NCBI GenBank assembly: GCA_041392475.1
Contig: JAWKLZ010000001.1
Span: 1-64,000, forward strand
Direction of reading: 5' to 3'
Source: Chitinophagales bacterium
GTDB lineage: Bacteria; Bacteroidota; Bacteroidia; Chitinophagales; UBA2359
Length of the DNA: 64,000 bases
Part shown: piece after piece, positions 26,244-35,188 of the stretch
How positions within the stretch are numbered: the stretch's first letter is position 1
Layout: the number at the start of each line of letters is the position of its first letter
Made by a program: the position numbers and the translations under genes
The notes under the pieces: model-generated
What the model was told of the DNA's origin: nothing
Seen by the model: only the letters and a program-made list of their open reading frames with translations
Database searches by the model: none

Positions 26244-26990
26244 TTATTGCTTGTAATCTGTAAGCGTAATAACAGTTAAATAGCCAGTTTCTGCTCTTTG
26301 AGGCCAGTCATCAGAGGAGTTTGTGTCATTGCGTTTCAGAATCCATTCTTCTTTTTTAATTAAACCCACATTCTTTGCATAAGTTTCGATGGCAAAGGTT
26401 TTGTTTACCAAATCTTCTCTGTCAATTTGACTTACTGTAAGCGTTTCCGCAAAACTCAAACCATTCAAAGAAGCATTGCCTGCGACTTCAATATATTCGT
26501 AGTTCCAATCACGGTAGTCCCGCAATCGTGGATCGTCTGTATTGATAAAAGTATTGCCATCCCATATTCGTCCTTCAAAAACGGGAAAAATAAGTTTCAT
26601 AAACCGCAAATCTCCTTCTACACGTTCTACTTGATCGTCAGTACGTACTGCATACCAAATAGTAGGTGTAACGTCTTTCCATGCTATACTTTGGTTGGGG
26701 CGAACATAGCGTTCGATGGTAATCGCCTCTCTGCCTTCATTGTCAAAAAATACCTGCCCGAAAACCTCTCTCATTTGCATACTTACTGTATCTTTTCCGT
26801 TGGTTCTCAGTGGGCTGTAAAGCACCGAGTCCACTTTGTATTCGAGCCAGAAACCTTGCTCAGTCGGAAAATACTCCAAGCCTTTGGCCAAATCGAATGT
26901 TTCGATTTTATCCTCGCAAGAACTAACAAAAATCAAACAAAAGATTGATAGTAGAGATATGGACAAAAAAGAATAAGAGAATTTTTTCAT
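26244..26990 (-). CDS. Putative lipoprotein of unknown function
   Basis: A 248-residue protein with a lipoprotein signal: KK at the N-terminus, a hydrophobic core and lipobox FVSSC near residue 25, followed by acidic residues. The body has a YFPTEQGFWLEYKVDSV start reminiscent of outer-membrane or periplasmic beta proteins in Bacteroidota. No known domain was recognised. It starts 5 bp after the AAA+ ATPase stop, so the two are probably co-transcribed. Confidence 0.78.
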   Translation of the reverse strand: MKKFSYSFLSISLLSIFCLIFVSSCEDKIETFDLAKGLEYFPTEQGFWLEYKVDSVLYSPLRTNGKDTVSMQMREVFGQVFFDNEGREAITIERYVRPNQSIAWKDVTPTIWYAVRTDDQVERVEGDLRFMKLIFPVFEGRIWDGNTFINTDDPRLRDYRDWNYEYIEVAGNASLNGLSFAETLTVSQIDREDLVNKTFAIETYAKNVGLIKKEEWILKRNDTNSSDDWPQRAETGYLTVITLTDYKQ

Positions 26991-26995
26991 TATTT

Positions 26996-28330
26996 CTATT
27001 TGATTTTCAAATATTTTAATATATCATCGTACAAACCACTGTCATTGGCATACAGTGCATAGTTTTTGGCTGTCTGAAACCATTCCTTTGTAGAAGGTCG
27101 CAACTGCTTGCTGGCTGCTAACAGATCTTTTTGCGACAAGGGAATGGGTTTTCCTGCTCGCATAGACTCCCGTAGTTTTCCTTCAATGGCAATGTCTATC
27201 AATGACTTGAGGTCTGCACCCGAAAAATCATTGGTGTGTTTTGCAATTTTTGCAGTATCAACTGATTCAGTTGGTTTGTCTTTCAGCAAAATATCCAAGA
27301 TGCTTTTTCGAGCAGCTTCATCGGGCGGTGCTACAAAAATGAAACGGTCAAAACGTCCTGGGCGACGAAACGCCACATCCAAATTCCACGGCGTATTGGT
27401 CGCACCCAATACCAAAACTCCTTCATTGTCACCGTCAATGCCATCCATTTCCGACAAAAACTGATTGATGGTACTACGACCACCACTTCTTTTCATATCC
27501 GTTCGGCTTGCACCCAGCGCATCTACTTCATCAAAAAATAACACGCAAGGAGCTTGATTACGTGCGAGTTCGAATATTTGATGCAGATTTTTTTCGCTGT
27601 TACCCATCCACATATCCAAAATATCGTTGATTCCAACAGACAAAAAACTGGCATTTACTTCGCCTGCCGTAGCTCTTGCCAAATGCGTTTTACCACATCC
27701 TGGAGGACCATACATCAGTATGCCTCCTCCAATTTTTTTGCCATATGCTTTGTAGAGGTCAGGAAACTTGAGAGGAGAAATGATTTTCAATTCAATTTCT
27801 TCTTTCACTTTCTCCATACCTCCTACGTCCTCAAACGTAATTTTTGGCTTTTCTATTTCACCTATTTCTTCTTCATCTGGTAAATCTACCGACACTTTTC
27901 CTTCATCATTGCCATAAGAAGTTGTCTTTGCCTTCAACTTGCTTTCAAAGTGCAAGTCTTTCAGGTCTTTATCAAGTATTACGGCTTTTTCGTATTCTTC
28001 AATGGCAGCTGTCCGATCGCCACTTTCATAGAGTAAATGGGCGTGTAAAAGAAAAACAGTAGGATGGGGCGTATTGTCTTGAAGCAATTCTTCTACAATC
28101 ACAAAAGCTGCTGAATTTTTGCCTAATTTATAAAAAGATTGTGCCAGCCCAATCTTGGCTATTTTATTTTGAGGTCTGATTTCCAAAACTTTGCGGTACT
28201 GTTCCTCTGCTTCTGCAAAACGGTTCAGGTCAAACAAATTACCTGCAATGTGCATTCGCAAAGGGACATTGTCGGGAGAAAATTGCAGCGCATCTAACAA
28301 ATTTTGAAGAGCTTCTTCTTTTGGAGACAT
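26996..28330 (-). CDS. TPR-AAA+ ATPase (Cdc48/FtsH-like ATPase domain)
   Basis: A 444-residue cytosolic protein. N-terminal TPR repeats (~10-135) and an acidic linker precede a single AAA+ domain: ITFEDVGGMEKVKEEI, Walker A GPPGCGKTH (~207), Walker B VLFFDEVDALG, sensor 1 GATNTPW, and arginine finger in RRPGRFDR. The domain resembles Cdc48/katanin-type unfoldases. With TPR as a substrate-binding arm it may remodel a protein complex. Its neighbours are a membrane protein upstream and a lipoprotein downstream, suggesting an envelope-related task, but no substrate is known. Confidence 0.85.
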   Translation of the reverse strand: MSPKEEALQNLLDALQFSPDNVPLRMHIAGNLFDLNRFAEAEEQYRKVLEIRPQNKIAKIGLAQSFYKLGKNSAAFVIVEELLQDNTPHPTVFLLHAHLLYESGDRTAAIEEYEKAVILDKDLKDLHFESKLKAKTTSYGNDEGKVSVDLPDEEEIGEIEKPKITFEDVGGMEKVKEEIELKIISPLKFPDLYKAYGKKIGGGILMYGPPGCGKTHLARATAGEVNASFLSVGINDILDMWMGNSEKNLHQIFELARNQAPCVLFFDEVDALGASRTDMKRSGGRSTINQFLSEMDGIDGDNEGVLVLGATNTPWNLDVAFRRPGRFDRFIFVAPPDEAARKSILDILLKDKPTESVDTAKIAKHTNDFSGADLKSLIDIAIEGKLRESMRAGKPIPLSQKDLLAASKQLRPSTKEWFQTAKNYALYANDSGLYDDILKYLKIK

Positions 28331-28359
28331 ATTTTATAAAATGTTTTAAGTTTTGATTA

Positions 28360-29154
28360 TCAATTTCTTTGATTTAAAGCCTTCAACAAAAGCTTCAAAT
28401 CGGCCAATTCTTCTTTTATCAAATAATTTTCTTTGAACAACCAACCGACCGCACCTACCAATACAATCAAAATAAACACAACAATCAGGGAAGTACCTCC
28501 TCCAGAACTGGGTTTTGTAGGAGTAACTTCATCGTTGTTTGCTGTTGTTACTGCTTCTGTTGACGTTTCGGAGGCTGTATTCGTTGTTTTGGGAGTCGTT
28601 ACTTTGATGGGTTTGCTTACGCCAAAAGTATGTTTACTGATTTCGGTAAGCGCATTGTTGGCAATGTCGTTGATTTCGCCTTCAAGTTGTAATACCTTTT
28701 GATCCAGACGCACACACACACGATTGCTGATTTGTTGATGTTTTTGGCAAGTTGCTCTAAATTGTTGAACAGCATAAGTACTAACCTCCTCTAATGCGTT
28801 GGCGAAGTGACTATATTCACTCGGGTTCTCTACTTTTCCTTTGTAGGCATTTATTTCTGCTGAAAGTTTCAAAAACATGGTTTTGTAGCCACGCACTTGA
28901 TTTTCTTTTACTTTGTTTACCTCTTTTTCAATCGAGTCATAATTACAATCTTTGATATTTCGAGCTGCAAGAGGGCGATCATAGCCAATGAGCAATAATT
29001 TAATGGTGGAACAGTTAATGTCTTCAATGGCTTTGTTGTAGATTTCTATTTGTACTTGTGCATGTAGGAGAGGAGTTGCAAGACTTATAAAAACAATGCA
29101 TACTGTATAAAATAGTTTTTTTACCAGATGTTTAATGGCAATATTATTATTCAT
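28360..29154 (-). CDS. Exported protein with C-terminal membrane anchor, unknown function
   Basis: A 264-residue protein with a signal peptide ending LLHAQ near residue 33. The predicted periplasmic helical body contains several Cys (NCST, DCNY, TCQK, VCVR). A Thr/Pro-rich linker (~190-222) and one membrane helix (TSLIVVFILIVLVGAVGWLF) are followed by a short cytosolic coiled tail. The ATG at 29154 gives a normal signal peptide, unlike the upstream in-frame ATG at 29214. It starts a set with the AAA+ ATPase (29 bp gap). The cytosolic tail could contact that ATPase; this is speculation. Confidence 0.72.
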   Translation of the reverse strand: MNNNIAIKHLVKKLFYTVCIVFISLATPLLHAQVQIEIYNKAIEDINCSTIKLLLIGYDRPLAARNIKDCNYDSIEKEVNKVKENQVRGYKTMFLKLSAEINAYKGKVENPSEYSHFANALEEVSTYAVQQFRATCQKHQQISNRVCVRLDQKVLQLEGEINDIANNALTEISKHTFGVSKPIKVTTPKTTNTASETSTEAVTTANNDEVTPTKPSSGGGTSLIVVFILIVLVGAVGWLFKENYLIKEELADLKLLLKALNQRN

Positions 29155-29197
29155 GTTTATTGACCTTATTTTTAGAAGCGAAAATACAATTATTACA

Positions 29198-29231
29198 TTG
29201 TAGTGAAAAACCAAAACGATGTTTATTTTTG
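29198..29231 (+). promoter_or_regulatory. Bacteroidota-type promoter
   Basis: TTG at 29198-29200 and TATTTTTG at 29224-29231 are separated by 23 bp, within the range for the -33/-7 pair. The -7 box ends 29 nt before the ATG at 29261. Confidence 0.55.
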
Positions 29232-29260
29232 GGGCGAATTTAATAAATGAATAAAATCAA

Positions 29261-29701
29261 ATGGAACAAGAACTTGAAATCTTGACTGCTCAAGGGCAGT
29301 TATTGTTTAGTATTGAAGTAGCTCTTGCTTTGAGGAGTAACAACGTAAAGCACTTTTTGGATTTGGAAAAACGAATCGTTATCAGTTTTTCTGAATCGGA
29401 TGAATTGGTAGATGATTATTGGGATGAAATCGAAGCACATCCCGAACAATATCTTCAAATTGAGCCAATTGGAATGAAGGACCTATTGCAAGCAAAACAA
29501 GATTTTGTGAAAATGGTCAATGATGCCACATTGCAAGCGGCATTGATTCAGTCCTTGGAGAGTGACCGTTTAGAAGTTGCGTTTAGGCAGGCCTTGCATC
29601 CTTATCCCGAAGTATTGAAGAATTGGTACTTTTTTGAAGATGTGTTTTATCTGCAAAAAGCCAAAGACTGGCTTTTGGAGAATGGAGTAATGGAACCTTA
29701 A
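29261..29701 (+). CDS. UPF0158 family protein
   Basis: A 146-residue acidic soluble protein. The DDYWDEIEAHPEQYLQIEPI block, FVKMVNDATLQAAL, and the C-terminal FRQALHPYPEVLKNWYFFEDVF follow the UPF0158 pattern. Function is unknown. The gene stands alone with its own promoter, and its stop overlaps the convergent neighbour's stop by 4 bp. Confidence 0.75.
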   Translation: MEQELEILTAQGQLLFSIEVALALRSNNVKHFLDLEKRIVISFSESDELVDDYWDEIEAHPEQYLQIEPIGMKDLLQAKQDFVKMVNDATLQAALIQSLESDRLEVAFRQALHPYPEVLKNWYFFEDVFYLQKAKDWLLENGVMEP

Positions 29702-30423
29702 TCGCTTGCTAATATATCTGCAATGTGTAAGGTCTTTAATGGAATATTGTGTTTTTTGAGATAGCCATCGAGGTGCATTAAACAGGATAAATCGGTGGAA
29801 ATGAGGTAGTCCACATTTTGGGTAGAAGCCAAGATGTTTTCTGTTTTTTTTTCTGCCATTGCAGTAGAAATGGCTTCAAATTTGACTGCAAATGTACCGC
29901 CAAAACCACAGCAAGTTTCACATTCATGGGATTCCTGTAATTGTAATCCTTTCACATTGGCCAACAGTTTGCGGGGAGCATCCTTGATGCCACATTCTCG
30001 CAGTGCTCCACAAGAATCGTGGTAAGTAGCTGTACCATTGAAGGTTGCACCTAAATCTTCTACTTGTAGAACATTTACCAAAAATTCTGTTAACTCATAT
30101 ATTTTTGGGCTTAGATTGGCAGATTCTTTTTGAAGTGTAGGCTGATTTTCAAAGAGTTTGACGTAGTGATTTCGGATAAAGCCAACACAAGAACCTGAAG
30201 GACAAACAATGATAGGGGCATTTTCAAAGTCTTTTACAAATTTGGAGGCTACCTTCGTGGCTTCTTGCCAAAATCCTGCATTGAAGGCGGGCTGAGCACA
30301 GCAGGTTTGATTGGGATTGTAATCAATCTCACAGCCTACTTGTTGCAATATTTTCACCATGTTGCGTGCAGTATCTGGAAAAAACTGGTCGACAAAGCAA
30401 GGGATGAATAAGGAAACTTTCAT
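29698..30423 (-). CDS. lutA: (Fe-S)-binding protein, LutA/YkgE family
   Basis: A 241-residue protein with two CCG-type cysteine-rich domains: QTCCAQPAFNAG near residue 40, CGALRECG, and CETCCGFGG near 168. The family includes LutA of the L-lactate oxidation complex LutABC and resembles heterodisulfide-reductase subunit D. No lutB or lutC gene lies next to it here, so a lactate role depends on partners elsewhere. It is cytosolic, with no signal peptide. Confidence 0.82.
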   Translation of the reverse strand: MKVSLFIPCFVDQFFPDTARNMVKILQQVGCEIDYNPNQTCCAQPAFNAGFWQEATKVASKFVKDFENAPIIVCPSGSCVGFIRNHYVKLFENQPTLQKESANLSPKIYELTEFLVNVLQVEDLGATFNGTATYHDSCGALRECGIKDAPRKLLANVKGLQLQESHECETCCGFGGTFAVKFEAISTAMAEKKTENILASTQNVDYLISTDLSCLMHLDGYLKKHNIPLKTLHIADILASD

Positions 30424-30481
30424 GGTATGAAAATTAATGTTTGAAAATCAAAACAATACAGCTGCGTTTGAAGATTTATTT

Positions 30482-31147
30482 TCACTGAATTTTGATGCTA
30501 TTCTTCAAAATCTCTAAGCTATTTGGACCTTCTGAAAAGAGCAAATCCAAAACACTGAGGTTGGGCAAGAAACCTGTTTTCGTTTCAAATACTTGATGGT
30601 AAACAGGAGTCTCAAAAAGGGGATCTTGTTTTTCTTTTGAAGGATTTGGTTGTATAAATGACCTAAAATCAATGACTTTTGAACTGTCATAGATTTTATG
30701 AAACTCCTCTGTAAAAGTAATCTCAATGAGGTTTTGAGCGTGTAGAGCTGTTAGAATGAAGTTGTTGAGGTGTTGGTTAAAATCCATCAAATACACCATT
30801 TTTTGGGTATAAATTGGCAGTAAATCATCCTCGTAATACTCAAAATAAGGAGAAGAACGATAGGCTGATTTTAAGCTATTCCAGTGGTGTTTTTGCCATT
30901 CCTCATCATAGCTAATTTTCATATCTTTCATGGTTTGCCGTTGACTTCTGCCTCTTTTCAACGGGATACTCAAGCGAAGTTGACCATCGGGCATGGCGAT
31001 ATGGCAACGATTTCGATACGTTGCTTTTTGAAAATGTTCGCATTGTTCTATTAGCACTTTGCCGTGGTGCAATAGTCGAGCATAATAGTGGATATTGCCC
31101 ACATATTGGGATTCGATGAGTAAGGTGGTTTTATTTTCCGTTGTCAT
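30482..31147 (-). CDS. WbqC family protein
   Basis: A 221-residue protein with the WbqC pattern: ESQYVGNIHYYARLL at the start, a YRNRCHIAMPDGQLRLSIPL block, and HWNSLKSAYRSSPYFEYY. The family occurs in O-antigen and glycan loci and is often annotated as a possible glycine or amino-sugar transferase, but its activity is not firmly established. Here it stands apart from the GT loci, 58 bp upstream of the LutA-like gene on the same strand. Confidence 0.8.
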   Translation of the reverse strand: MTTENKTTLLIESQYVGNIHYYARLLHHGKVLIEQCEHFQKATYRNRCHIAMPDGQLRLSIPLKRGRSQRQTMKDMKISYDEEWQKHHWNSLKSAYRSSPYFEYYEDDLLPIYTQKMVYLMDFNQHLNNFILTALHAQNLIEITFTEEFHKIYDSSKVIDFRSFIQPNPSKEKQDPLFETPVYHQVFETKTGFLPNLSVLDLLFSEGPNSLEILKNSIKIQ

Positions 31148-31152
31148 ACAGG

Positions 31153-31160
31153 CAAAGTTA
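31153..31160 (-). promoter_or_regulatory. -7 box TAACTTTG next to the WbqC start
   Basis: On the minus strand TAACTTTG ends only 5 nt before the ATG at 31147, so transcription would begin at or next to the start codon. A TTG at 31178-31176 is 15 bp upstream, slightly short for a -33 element. This suggests a leaderless mRNA or a downstream start. Confidence 0.4.
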
Positions 31161-31221
31161 GGAATAAATTAAAAGCAAGGTGAAAAAAAGTTTTTGCTTT
31201 TTTTACATTGTCAATCATTGA

Positions 31222-31255
31222 AAAAGGGCAAATTTCTTTTGAAACTTGCCCTTTC
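31222..31255 (-). terminator. Hairpin terminator
   Basis: AAAGGGCAA (31223-31231) pairs with TTGCCCTTT (31246-31254), and an inner TTTC/GAAA stem tightens the loop. On the minus strand the stem is followed by a short T-run. It lies just after the stop of the gene at 31273. Confidence 0.65.
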
Positions 31256-31272
31256 TAACTTTATATCAGACA

Positions 31273-32301
31273 CTAATTTCTCTTCTTTTTCTTGGCTTTT
31301 TTCTTTTTCGATTTTTTCTTTTTGTTACTTTTTTTAGTGTTCGAATCGAACAAAGGTTTAGGCACAGGAGCTGTTTGCAGCACTGCATGGTATACTTTTG
31401 GTACATATTTCCACATTCCGTCCACAAACTCCAACCCCTCATAAGTGCCATCAGGAATATAATCAAAATAATATCCTTTGGATTTTTCATCTTTCGGCTC
31501 TAAGTGATCGAAAATGATTTTTCCCTGTGAAACATCAAAGTTTAAGTTCACTATCGCCTTGTCTTGAAATTCCATAAGAAAACGGTGTTTTACGACAAGA
31601 GGTTCATCTTCTCTCACTACTTCAATAATAGGTGCACCAAAAACTGCTTTTCCTTCTTCAAATTGCAATACTTCGAGTACCTTTATATCACTGCGTTCAT
31701 TGTTGCCATCCCAACCAAAGAGCATATAATACTTTTTGTTGTTGTGTGTCACCTGCTTGATGTTGTAATACAATGCACCAAACCAGTTGGCTGCATCTAA
31801 AACTTTGTCTTCTGCTTGCCCCGCATTGGCAGACTTATCCTCTAAAGGAATCAACTTGAGTTCCCCCGAATTCATTTGAATCGCTCCAAAGTATCGGTAA
31901 GTACTGCTGGCAAGCAAGGGAATAGTCCAAGTAAAAATTCGGAAGGAATTGTCTGCGGGTTTGAGGATAGACACACTTTTTAGAGAATCAAAGGGATATT
32001 CATAGGAGTTGGGCGTTTTGAGCGCATTGACCAAAGTAGGGATAAATTTATAGCAATACGTTAATCGAACAGAGTCATTGTAATTAACCAGTGAACGTAG
32101 GGCAATCGGATCATGTGCGTCGGCTACTTGTTGTGCCTTGACAGAATCATAAGGTGCATTCACCATTTTGGAGAAAATCTCAATCAATTCATGTTCTTGT
32201 TGTTTTAATGTTTTTAAATTCTCGGGACTAATTTTTTCTCCGACTTGGGCGAAGACAAAAATAGGTAAACACAATAATGAGAAAATCACTACTTTTTTCA
32301 T
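31273..32301 (-). CDS. Secreted protein of unknown function with poly-lysine tail
   Basis: A 342-residue protein. Signal peptide MKKVVIFSLLCLPIFVFAQ; the ATG at 32301 is preferred over 32325 because it gives a standard signal. The body includes YYMLFGWDGNNERSDIKVLEVL and NFDVSQGKIIFDHLEPKDE, apparently beta-rich, with no known domain recognised. The last ~25 residues are mostly Lys (KKSNKKKKSKKKKAKKKK), unusual for an exported protein and suggesting binding to anionic polymer or nucleic acid. It has its own terminator. Confidence 0.78.
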   Translation of the reverse strand: MKKVVIFSLLCLPIFVFAQVGEKISPENLKTLKQQEHELIEIFSKMVNAPYDSVKAQQVADAHDPIALRSLVNYNDSVRLTYCYKFIPTLVNALKTPNSYEYPFDSLKSVSILKPADNSFRIFTWTIPLLASSTYRYFGAIQMNSGELKLIPLEDKSANAGQAEDKVLDAANWFGALYYNIKQVTHNNKKYYMLFGWDGNNERSDIKVLEVLQFEEGKAVFGAPIIEVVREDEPLVVKHRFLMEFQDKAIVNLNFDVSQGKIIFDHLEPKDEKSKGYYFDYIPDGTYEGLEFVDGMWKYVPKVYHAVLQTAPVPKPLFDSNTKKSNKKKKSKKKKAKKKKRN

Positions 32302-32429
32302 ACTTAAATTTATTTTTGAAAACAATTTATTTAGCTAAGTACGTTTTTTAGAAACAATATAGTATGTCACTAAAGACTTTTTAAAACAATTTTTGTTTAA
32401 GTTTCACGTAAATCTAAAAATACAGTATA

Positions 32430-34589
32430 GTGAAAAATGTCGCTTCTTTCATCATAAACAAGCATTTAATCATCGGGAAATATGTGATTGTCTTGATGGC
32501 AATCATTGGAATATCTATGTTGTTTCCCCGCAATTATTTCAGTTATGACTTTGCCATCAATAAACCTTGGAAATATGACAATTTATATTCGCCTTTTTCC
32601 TTCACTATCAATAAATTAGAAGATAGTATTGAAGCAGAGAAAAAACGGGTTCTGAGCAATTTGCATCCTTATTATAACTTTGAAGAAAATATTGCAGAGG
32701 TTTCTACACAGCAATTTGTCAAGGCATTAAATAGATATATGTTGTTGTCAAAAGAGGACTCCTTGTTAAAAAAAGTTAATAATGATTCTACTAAATATGT
32801 GAAAATTGCTAAAAAGATTTTTGAAGACGTATATCGAAAAGGAATATTGAAGCTCGAAGAAAGCTACAAAGAACCAATTGACAGTACGGGTATCCTCAAT
32901 GTATTGGCAGGTAATTATGCCAATATTACGACTACAAGCGATTTTTATTCACAGCCAGATGCTTGTAGATACATTCAAAATGAAATCAAAGAACTGAAAG
33001 ATCCAAACTTGGAGTTCCTACCCCAATTGATGTGCAACAGTTTGCAGCCGAATATCGTTTTTGATGAGCAAACAACGGATAATATTATTAAAGATAGATA
33101 TAGTGAAATATCTGATACAGAAGGTTATGTTGAGCAAGGCGAAGTCATTGTGGCGAAAGGCGCAAAGGTGACCGCAGATGCACCATACAAGACCTATCAA
33201 AAATTACAGACCTTACAGGCAGCTTACAATGCACAAAGTATTGATGAAAAAAAGCAATCTTTTATTGGAAGACATGCGATGGATTTGGGATATTTTATCA
33301 TTACTGCAATTGTCATTTTCATTTTTGTGATGTTTATGCAAAGTTTTGAGAAAAGTGCATATAGTAGTCTTTATGAATTGACATTCATTTTGGTATCTAT
33401 TATGTTATTTCTTTATTTTGTGAAAATATCCATTGACCTGCAATCAGGTTCATTGGCTGTGCTCAATCTGTATTTCCTACCCTATTGTATCATTCCGATT
33501 ATCATCAAGACCTTTTTTGGCAATCGGATGGCATTGTATGTGCATATTGTCATTGTGTTGTTGAGTGGATTCTTGGTGCCTCTAGGCTTTGAGTACATGT
33601 TTTTGCATTTTGTGGCAGGCTTAGTAGCTATTTTATACAATGTACAGACCTACTATTGGTCACATTTTTTCATTTCTACTGCACTGATTTTTGCTACCTA
33701 TTCGCTTGGTTTTCTGGGAATTTCACTAATACAGGAAGGCTCTTTTGACAGTATCCCATGGAATATTTTTGGATGGCTGGTCATCAATGCTTTTTTGACT
33801 TTACTGGCCTTTCCTTTGATTCCCATTTTTGAAAAAATATTTGGCTTCTTGTCGGATATTACTTTGGTGGAATTGGGTGATTTGAACAAACCCTTACTCA
33901 AAGACCTTTCAAAAAAAGCCCCAGGAACATTCTGGCATTCGTTACAAGTGTCAAACCTAGCAGAAGCAGCTGCAATGGAAATCAACGCCAATGCACTACT
34001 CGTAAAGGTGGGTGCGCTTTACCACGATATCGGAAAAATTCGTCGACCTATTTATTTTATTGAAAATCAAAAGTCTGCCATCAATCCACATGATAGTCTC
34101 ACTTATTTGGAAAGTGCCGAAATCATCATAGATCACGTAGTACATGGTATCGTATTGGCAAAGAAAAACAATTTGCCCAATATCATCATTGACTTCATCC
34201 GTACGCATCACGGCACTACTCGCACCGAATATTTTTACCAAATGTGGATCAAAGAAAATCCCAAAAAAGAAGTGGATGAAAAGCAATTTCGTTATCCAGG
34301 ACCTTTGCCCTACTCTCGTGAGACGGCCATTGTGATGATGGCGGATTCGATTGAAGCAGCTTCAAGAGGCTTAAAAAACCCAACGGAAGAAGATATTCAC
34401 CGACTGGTAGAAAAAATAATCGACGGAAAAATTCAACAAAATCAATTCGTTAACTGTGACTTGAGTTTCAAAGACATTAATCAAATCAAAAAAGTCTTCA
34501 AAAAACAACTCAAAAGCCTTTACCACATCCGTATCAGCTATCCTGAAGAAGACAGAACCCCTGTTGTGAATAGGGTTGGGATTCAATAG
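32430..34589 (+). CDS. 7TM-HD phosphodiesterase (PgpH/YqfF-like)
   Basis: A 719-residue membrane protein. It has one N-terminal helix, a large extracytoplasmic domain (~40-270, 7TMR-HDED type), about seven membrane helices (~285-480), and a cytosolic HD domain with HSLQVSNLAEAAA, HDIGK (H532, D533), and a later HHG and MMADSIEA. The family (PgpH) hydrolyses cyclic di-AMP. The start is GTG at 32430, and no in-frame ATG precedes the first helix. The 3' end overlaps a convergent gene by 56 bp. Confidence 0.9.
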   Translation: MKNVASFIINKHLIIGKYVIVLMAIIGISMLFPRNYFSYDFAINKPWKYDNLYSPFSFTINKLEDSIEAEKKRVLSNLHPYYNFEENIAEVSTQQFVKALNRYMLLSKEDSLLKKVNNDSTKYVKIAKKIFEDVYRKGILKLEESYKEPIDSTGILNVLAGNYANITTTSDFYSQPDACRYIQNEIKELKDPNLEFLPQLMCNSLQPNIVFDEQTTDNIIKDRYSEISDTEGYVEQGEVIVAKGAKVTADAPYKTYQKLQTLQAAYNAQSIDEKKQSFIGRHAMDLGYFIITAIVIFIFVMFMQSFEKSAYSSLYELTFILVSIMLFLYFVKISIDLQSGSLAVLNLYFLPYCIIPIIIKTFFGNRMALYVHIVIVLLSGFLVPLGFEYMFLHFVAGLVAILYNVQTYYWSHFFISTALIFATYSLGFLGISLIQEGSFDSIPWNIFGWLVINAFLTLLAFPLIPIFEKIFGFLSDITLVELGDLNKPLLKDLSKKAPGTFWHSLQVSNLAEAAAMEINANALLVKVGALYHDIGKIRRPIYFIENQKSAINPHDSLTYLESAEIIIDHVVHGIVLAKKNNLPNIIIDFIRTHHGTTRTEYFYQMWIKENPKKEVDEKQFRYPGPLPYSRETAIVMMADSIEAASRGLKNPTEEDIHRLVEKIIDGKIQQNQFVNCDLSFKDINQIKKVFKKQLKSLYHIRISYPEEDRTPVVNRVGIQ

Positions 34590-34968
34590 AAACTGTCTTA
34601 GTATTGCGTTCTTCCAGAATTTGGAGGTGCTTACTACTATCTAACTTTGCTACAATGACCTTTTTGGGAGCAATTTGGATATAGCCATAATAAAAGATTA
34701 TCTCATAAGAATCAGCATTGGTCGCCATTGAAGGATGGAAAGCTTGTCTATGACTCACTTTCAGAAGGTATTTTCCTGGTGCAATGCCCTCAGCAACAAA
34801 TACATCGCCGTGTTGCTTCATTTTTTGACCACTTAGGCTGGCCTCTACTGCTTGATAGTGAGGAAGTGTTAAATAAAGTGTAGAAATATTGTAATTATCA
34901 TTGGCATTGAGTGGAGTAAAAAAAAACATAAAACATAGTAATGCTAAAATGTGTGTGTATGTGTTCAT
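34534..34968 (-). CDS. Small exported protein of unknown function
   Basis: A 144-residue protein with a signal peptide (ALLCFMFFFTPLNAN) and a short beta-type domain, FVAEGIAPGKYLLKVSH, typical of small carbohydrate-binding-like or PEGA-like folds. No specific family was recognised. Its 3' end overlaps the PgpH-like gene by 56 bp in the opposite direction. Overlaps of that size are uncommon, but the signal peptide and codon pattern support it as real. Confidence 0.6.
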   Translation of the reverse strand: MNTYTHILALLCFMFFFTPLNANDNYNISTLYLTLPHYQAVEASLSGQKMKQHGDVFVAEGIAPGKYLLKVSHRQAFHPSMATNADSYEIIFYYGYIQIAPKKVIVAKLDSSKHLQILEERNTKTVSIESQPYSQQGFCLLQDS

Positions 34969-35188
34969 TGTGTTAAGGTTTGTCTTTTCAAAGTAATAAC
35001 GAATGATTAAGTCATGAGTTTATTAATTTTGGTTTTATATTGTATAGAAAAGGTCTGCAACTGTTAAAGTTACAAGCATTATGCCATTTTTTCGAATTTG
35101 AAGGGTGTAAAGGGAACTAATTTTTTATAAAAACAATTGTAAGAATCGAAGACCCAACTTTACTTTCACAAAATTATAAATATACAAT

